Assembly: GCA_003500165.1 (NCBI GenBank)
Contig: DNSZ01000034.1
Span: 500 to 10,114, forward strand
DNA length: 9,615 bases
Direction of reading: 5' to 3'
Source: Paracoccaceae bacterium
GTDB taxonomy: Bacteria > Pseudomonadota > Alphaproteobacteria > Rhodobacterales > Rhodobacteraceae
Below are positions 7,747-9,615 of the stretch, in pieces. The translations under genes and the position numbers were made by a program. Positions within the stretch are counted from its first letter, which is position 1; the number at the start of each line of letters is the position of its first letter. The notes beneath the pieces were generated by a model. It worked only from the letters and a program-made list of their open reading frames with translations, was not told where the DNA came from and ran no database searches.

Positions 7747-8246
7747 GCCGGCCCCGGCGCGGTCAGGGCATCGGCCGCCCAGTGCCATCGGCGTGGTCCG
7801 GCGAGGCGCACCGCGCGCGCCGTGTCCCGGCCCGGCACCGGCGCCAGATCGACCCACAACGCGTCGGGTGGTGCCAGGGGGCCCAGCCGGTCGGCCCATT
7901 CGATCACGGCGATGGCGTCGGCATAGGCATCTTCGAGGCCCAATTCGGTCAACTCGCCGGCATCGCCCAGCCGATAGAGGTCGGCATGCCAGATCTCGGT
8001 TTCGCCCGCGCGATAGGTCTGCACCAGCGTGTAGCTGGGCGACGGCACCTCTTCGGCGGGCGCGCCCGCGCGGGCCAGAAGCGCCCCGATCAGCGCCCGC
8101 GCCAGCGCCGTCTTGCCCGCGCCCACGGGGCCCGTCAGCAACACCGCGTCGCCCGCCGCAAGCTGCGGTGCCAGCGCCCGGGCAAAGGCCCGCATCCGAG
8201 CCTCATCGCCCAGGGTGGCGGTCGCGAAGGCAGGGCAGGGCGTCAT
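7743..8246 (-). CDS. tsaE: TsaE, ATPase of the tRNA threonylcarbamoyladenosine (t6A37) complex
   Basis: TsaE (YjeE) is a small cytoplasmic P-loop ATPase. It works with TsaB and TsaD to transfer the threonylcarbamoyl group to A37 of tRNAs that read ANN codons. The 167-residue product has Walker A GPVGAGKT (39-46), a switch-like SPSYTLVQTY block (69-78), HADLYRL (87-93) and the family's EW motif (IEWADRLG, Glu116-Trp117). Length and motif order are normal. The start is uncertain. ATG at 8246 gives MTPCPAFATATLGDEA and fits typical N-terminal length, but in-frame ATG at 8258 and GTG at 8279 are also possible. None has a good ribosome-binding sequence. Its stop overlaps the kinase GTG by 4 bases, so the two are probably co-translated. 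TsaD and TsaB are not in the window. Confidence 0.93.
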   Translation of the reverse strand: MTPCPAFATATLGDEARMRAFARALAPQLAAGDAVLLTGPVGAGKTALARALIGALLARAGAPAEEVPSPSYTLVQTYRAGETEIWHADLYRLGDAGELTELGLEDAYADAIAVIEWADRLGPLAPPDALWVDLAPVPGRDTARAVRLAGPRRWHWAADALTAPGPA

Positions 8247-8295
8247 GCCCGGCAGCATAGCCGCGGCAAGGGGCCGCACAACCGGGGCCGGGACA
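8247..8295 (-). other. folC-tsaE spacer with inverted repeat
   Basis: This 49-base stretch is the only gap between genes in the window. It shrinks to 37 or 16 bases if tsaE starts at 8258 or 8279. It contains a 6-base inverted repeat (8248-8253 with 8287-8292) around a shorter 4-base pair (8263-8266 with 8274-8277, loop of 7). There is no run of U after the stem in the transcript, so it does not look like a rho-independent terminator. No promoter elements were recognised. At this GC content such pairings may be chance. Confidence 0.35.
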
Positions 8296-9573
8296 TCAGC
8301 CGTTCTCGCGCAGGATGCGACCGGCGAGATAGAGCGAGCCGCAGATCAGGACGCGCGCGCCCGGCTCCTGCGCCGCGATCTCGGCCAGTGCGGCGGCCGG
8401 GCTGGCGGCCGGTTCGGCGGGCAGGCCGGCGGTGCGGGCGGTCGCGGCCAGGTCGGCGGCGGGCGCGGCGGCGTCCTCGTCCGGGATCGTCACCGCGCGC
8501 ACCCCGTCCACCCGGCCCGGAAAGGGTGCCAGAAAGGCCGCGGCATCCTTTGTTGCCAGCATCCCCAGGATCATCCAGCTCGGCCGTTCGGGCAGCGTGG
8601 CCAGATGGGCAGCGAGCGCCTGGCCGGCGGCCGCGTTATGGCCGCCATCGAGCCACAATTCGATCCCCGGCGCGGCGTCGACAAGCGGTCCCTGCGTCAG
8701 AAGCTGCATCCGGGCGGGCCATTCGGCCCCGCTGAGGGCGGCGGCGCAGGCGGTGTCGGGCAGCCCCAATTTGCGCAGGGCGGCGATGGCGGTGCCGGCA
8801 TTGTCGATCTGATGCGCGCCGGGCAGGCGCGGCCGGGGCAGGGCAAGCGTGCCGCCCGAATCGCCGAACGTCAGACCGCCACCCGGCGCCGGTGCGATCG
8901 TCCAGTCGCGGTCCGCCCGGATCAGCGGCGCCCCCACCGCCCGGGCGCGGGCCGCGATCACCGCCATCGCCTCGGCCGGCTGCGGGGCCACCACACAGGG
9001 CACGCCGGGTTTCAGGATGCCGGCCTTTTCGCCGGCGATCTCGGCCAGGGTCTCGCCCAGGAATTGCTGATGGTCGAACGAGATCGGCGTGATCACCGTC
9101 AGCGCCGGCCGGTCGACCACATTGGTCGCGTCAAGCCGCCCGCCCAGCCCGACCTCCAGCAGGCACCAGTCGGCCGGGTTTCGGGCGAAGGCCAAGAGCG
9201 CCGCGACGGTGGTGATCTCGAAATAGGTGATCGGCGTGCCGGCATTGGCGCGCTCGCATTCGTCCAGAACCTCGGTCAGGCGGGCTTCGGAGATCAACTG
9301 CCCGGACAGCCGGATGCGTTCGTGAAAGCGCACCAGATGCGGCGAGGTATAGGCATGCACGGTGCCGCCCGCGGCCTCGAGCCCGGCGCGCAGCATCGCC
9401 ACGGTGGAGCCCTTGCCATTGGTCCCCGCCACATGGATCACCGGCGGCAGCGCCCTTTCGGGATGGTCAAGCGCGGCCAGCAGACGCCACACCCGGTCGA
9501 GCGTCAGGTCGATCAGCTTGGGGTGCAGGGACATCATCCGGGTCAGGATGACGTCGCTGTGGCGCGGCCTCAC
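8296..9573 (-). CDS. folC: FolC, bifunctional dihydrofolate synthase / folylpolyglutamate synthase
   Basis: FolC adds L-glutamate to dihydropteroate to make dihydrofolate, and extends folates with gamma-glutamyl residues, using ATP in the cytoplasm. The 425-residue product has the Mur-ligase-type P-loop GTNGKGS (50-56), a YTSPHLVRFHERI block, and LLEVGLGGRLDATN. Then come SFDHQQFLGETLAEIAGEKAGI, which carries the region of the active-site carbamylated lysine in homologues, and the C-terminal HQIDNAGTA, DGGHN (309-313) and CGSLYLAG. All expected blocks are present and length is normal. The start is GTG at 9573, which overlaps the stop of the upstream frame (GTGA) and has a GAAGG about 9 bases before it. 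It yields a SDVILTRMMSLHPKLIDL N-terminus as in relatives. ATGs at 9537 and 9534 would shorten the protein by 12-13 residues and lack a ribosome-binding site. A 49-base spacer separates it from tsaE. Confidence 0.95.
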   Translation of the reverse strand: MRPRHSDVILTRMMSLHPKLIDLTLDRVWRLLAALDHPERALPPVIHVAGTNGKGSTVAMLRAGLEAAGGTVHAYTSPHLVRFHERIRLSGQLISEARLTEVLDECERANAGTPITYFEITTVAALLAFARNPADWCLLEVGLGGRLDATNVVDRPALTVITPISFDHQQFLGETLAEIAGEKAGILKPGVPCVVAPQPAEAMAVIAARARAVGAPLIRADRDWTIAPAPGGGLTFGDSGGTLALPRPRLPGAHQIDNAGTAIAALRKLGLPDTACAAALSGAEWPARMQLLTQGPLVDAAPGIELWLDGGHNAAAGQALAAHLATLPERPSWMILGMLATKDAAAFLAPFPGRVDGVRAVTIPDEDAAAPAADLAATARTAGLPAEPAASPAAALAEIAAQEPGARVLICGSLYLAGRILRENG

Positions 9574-9615
9574 GGGCTTCGGCCTTCGGTCGCGCCGGGC
9601 GGGTCGGCCGGCGGC
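9570..9615 (-). CDS. accD: 3' end of an upstream gene, probably accD (acetyl-CoA carboxylase carboxyltransferase beta subunit)
   Basis: A minus-strand frame entering from beyond the window ends in TGA at 9572-9570. Its last 14 residues are PPADPPGATEGRSP. The stop overlaps the folC GTG start by 4 bases, in the same way as the other junctions here, which is the main evidence that it is a real gene end. The identity is inference. In Rhodobacterales accD usually precedes folC, and AccD proteins of this group often end in a Pro-rich, poorly conserved tail like this one. No catalytic part is visible, so another upstream gene cannot be excluded. Confidence 0.5.
   Translation of the reverse strand, partial: PPADPPGATEGRSP

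Noticed and set aside
7747..7899. N-terminal extension of the AmgK-like kinase
   Set aside because: The extra 51 codons lie inside the 3' part of tsaE and lack homology-like content. The GTG at 7746 overlaps the tsaE stop and matches the normal start of the family.

Overview
The window is a chromosomal core region from a very GC-rich alphaproteobacterium, most likely a member of the Rhodobacterales (Paracoccus/Rhodobacter/Rhodovulum type). This rests on the gene order, the alphaproteobacterial type of AddB, the FolC and kinase sequences, and the strong G/C bias at third codon positions. No sequence search was possible, so the genus is not determined. All genes lie on the minus strand and read from high to low coordinates.

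In transcription order the genes are: the last 14 codons of an upstream gene, probably accD (9570-9615); folC, dihydrofolate/folylpolyglutamate synthase (8296-9573); a 49-base spacer; tsaE, the ATPase of tRNA t6A synthesis (7743-8246); an AmgK-like sugar kinase (6745-7746); a MurU-like nucleotidyltransferase (6041-6748); addB (3127-6048); and addA (1-3130, running out of the window before its nuclease active site). Every junction except folC-tsaE is an overlap of 4 or 8 bases. The set therefore looks like one tightly packed, translationally coupled operon. No internal promoter, terminator, RNA gene, mobile element, repeat array or CRISPR was recognised.

The genes serve separate housekeeping jobs: folate one-carbon metabolism, tRNA modification, recycling of cell-wall amino sugars to a UDP-sugar (inferred from AmgK/MurU homology), and repair of DNA double-strand breaks by the AddAB helicase-nuclease. 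The most useful points for a second look are these. The AddB nuclease domain keeps its catalytic residues but lacks the cysteines of an iron-sulphur cluster. The kinase has Leu where His usually begins the catalytic loop. tsaE and the kinase gene are separate but overlap. No convincing undescribed system was found. The two long plus-strand open frames of about 1,000 codons opposite addA and addB are composition artefacts.
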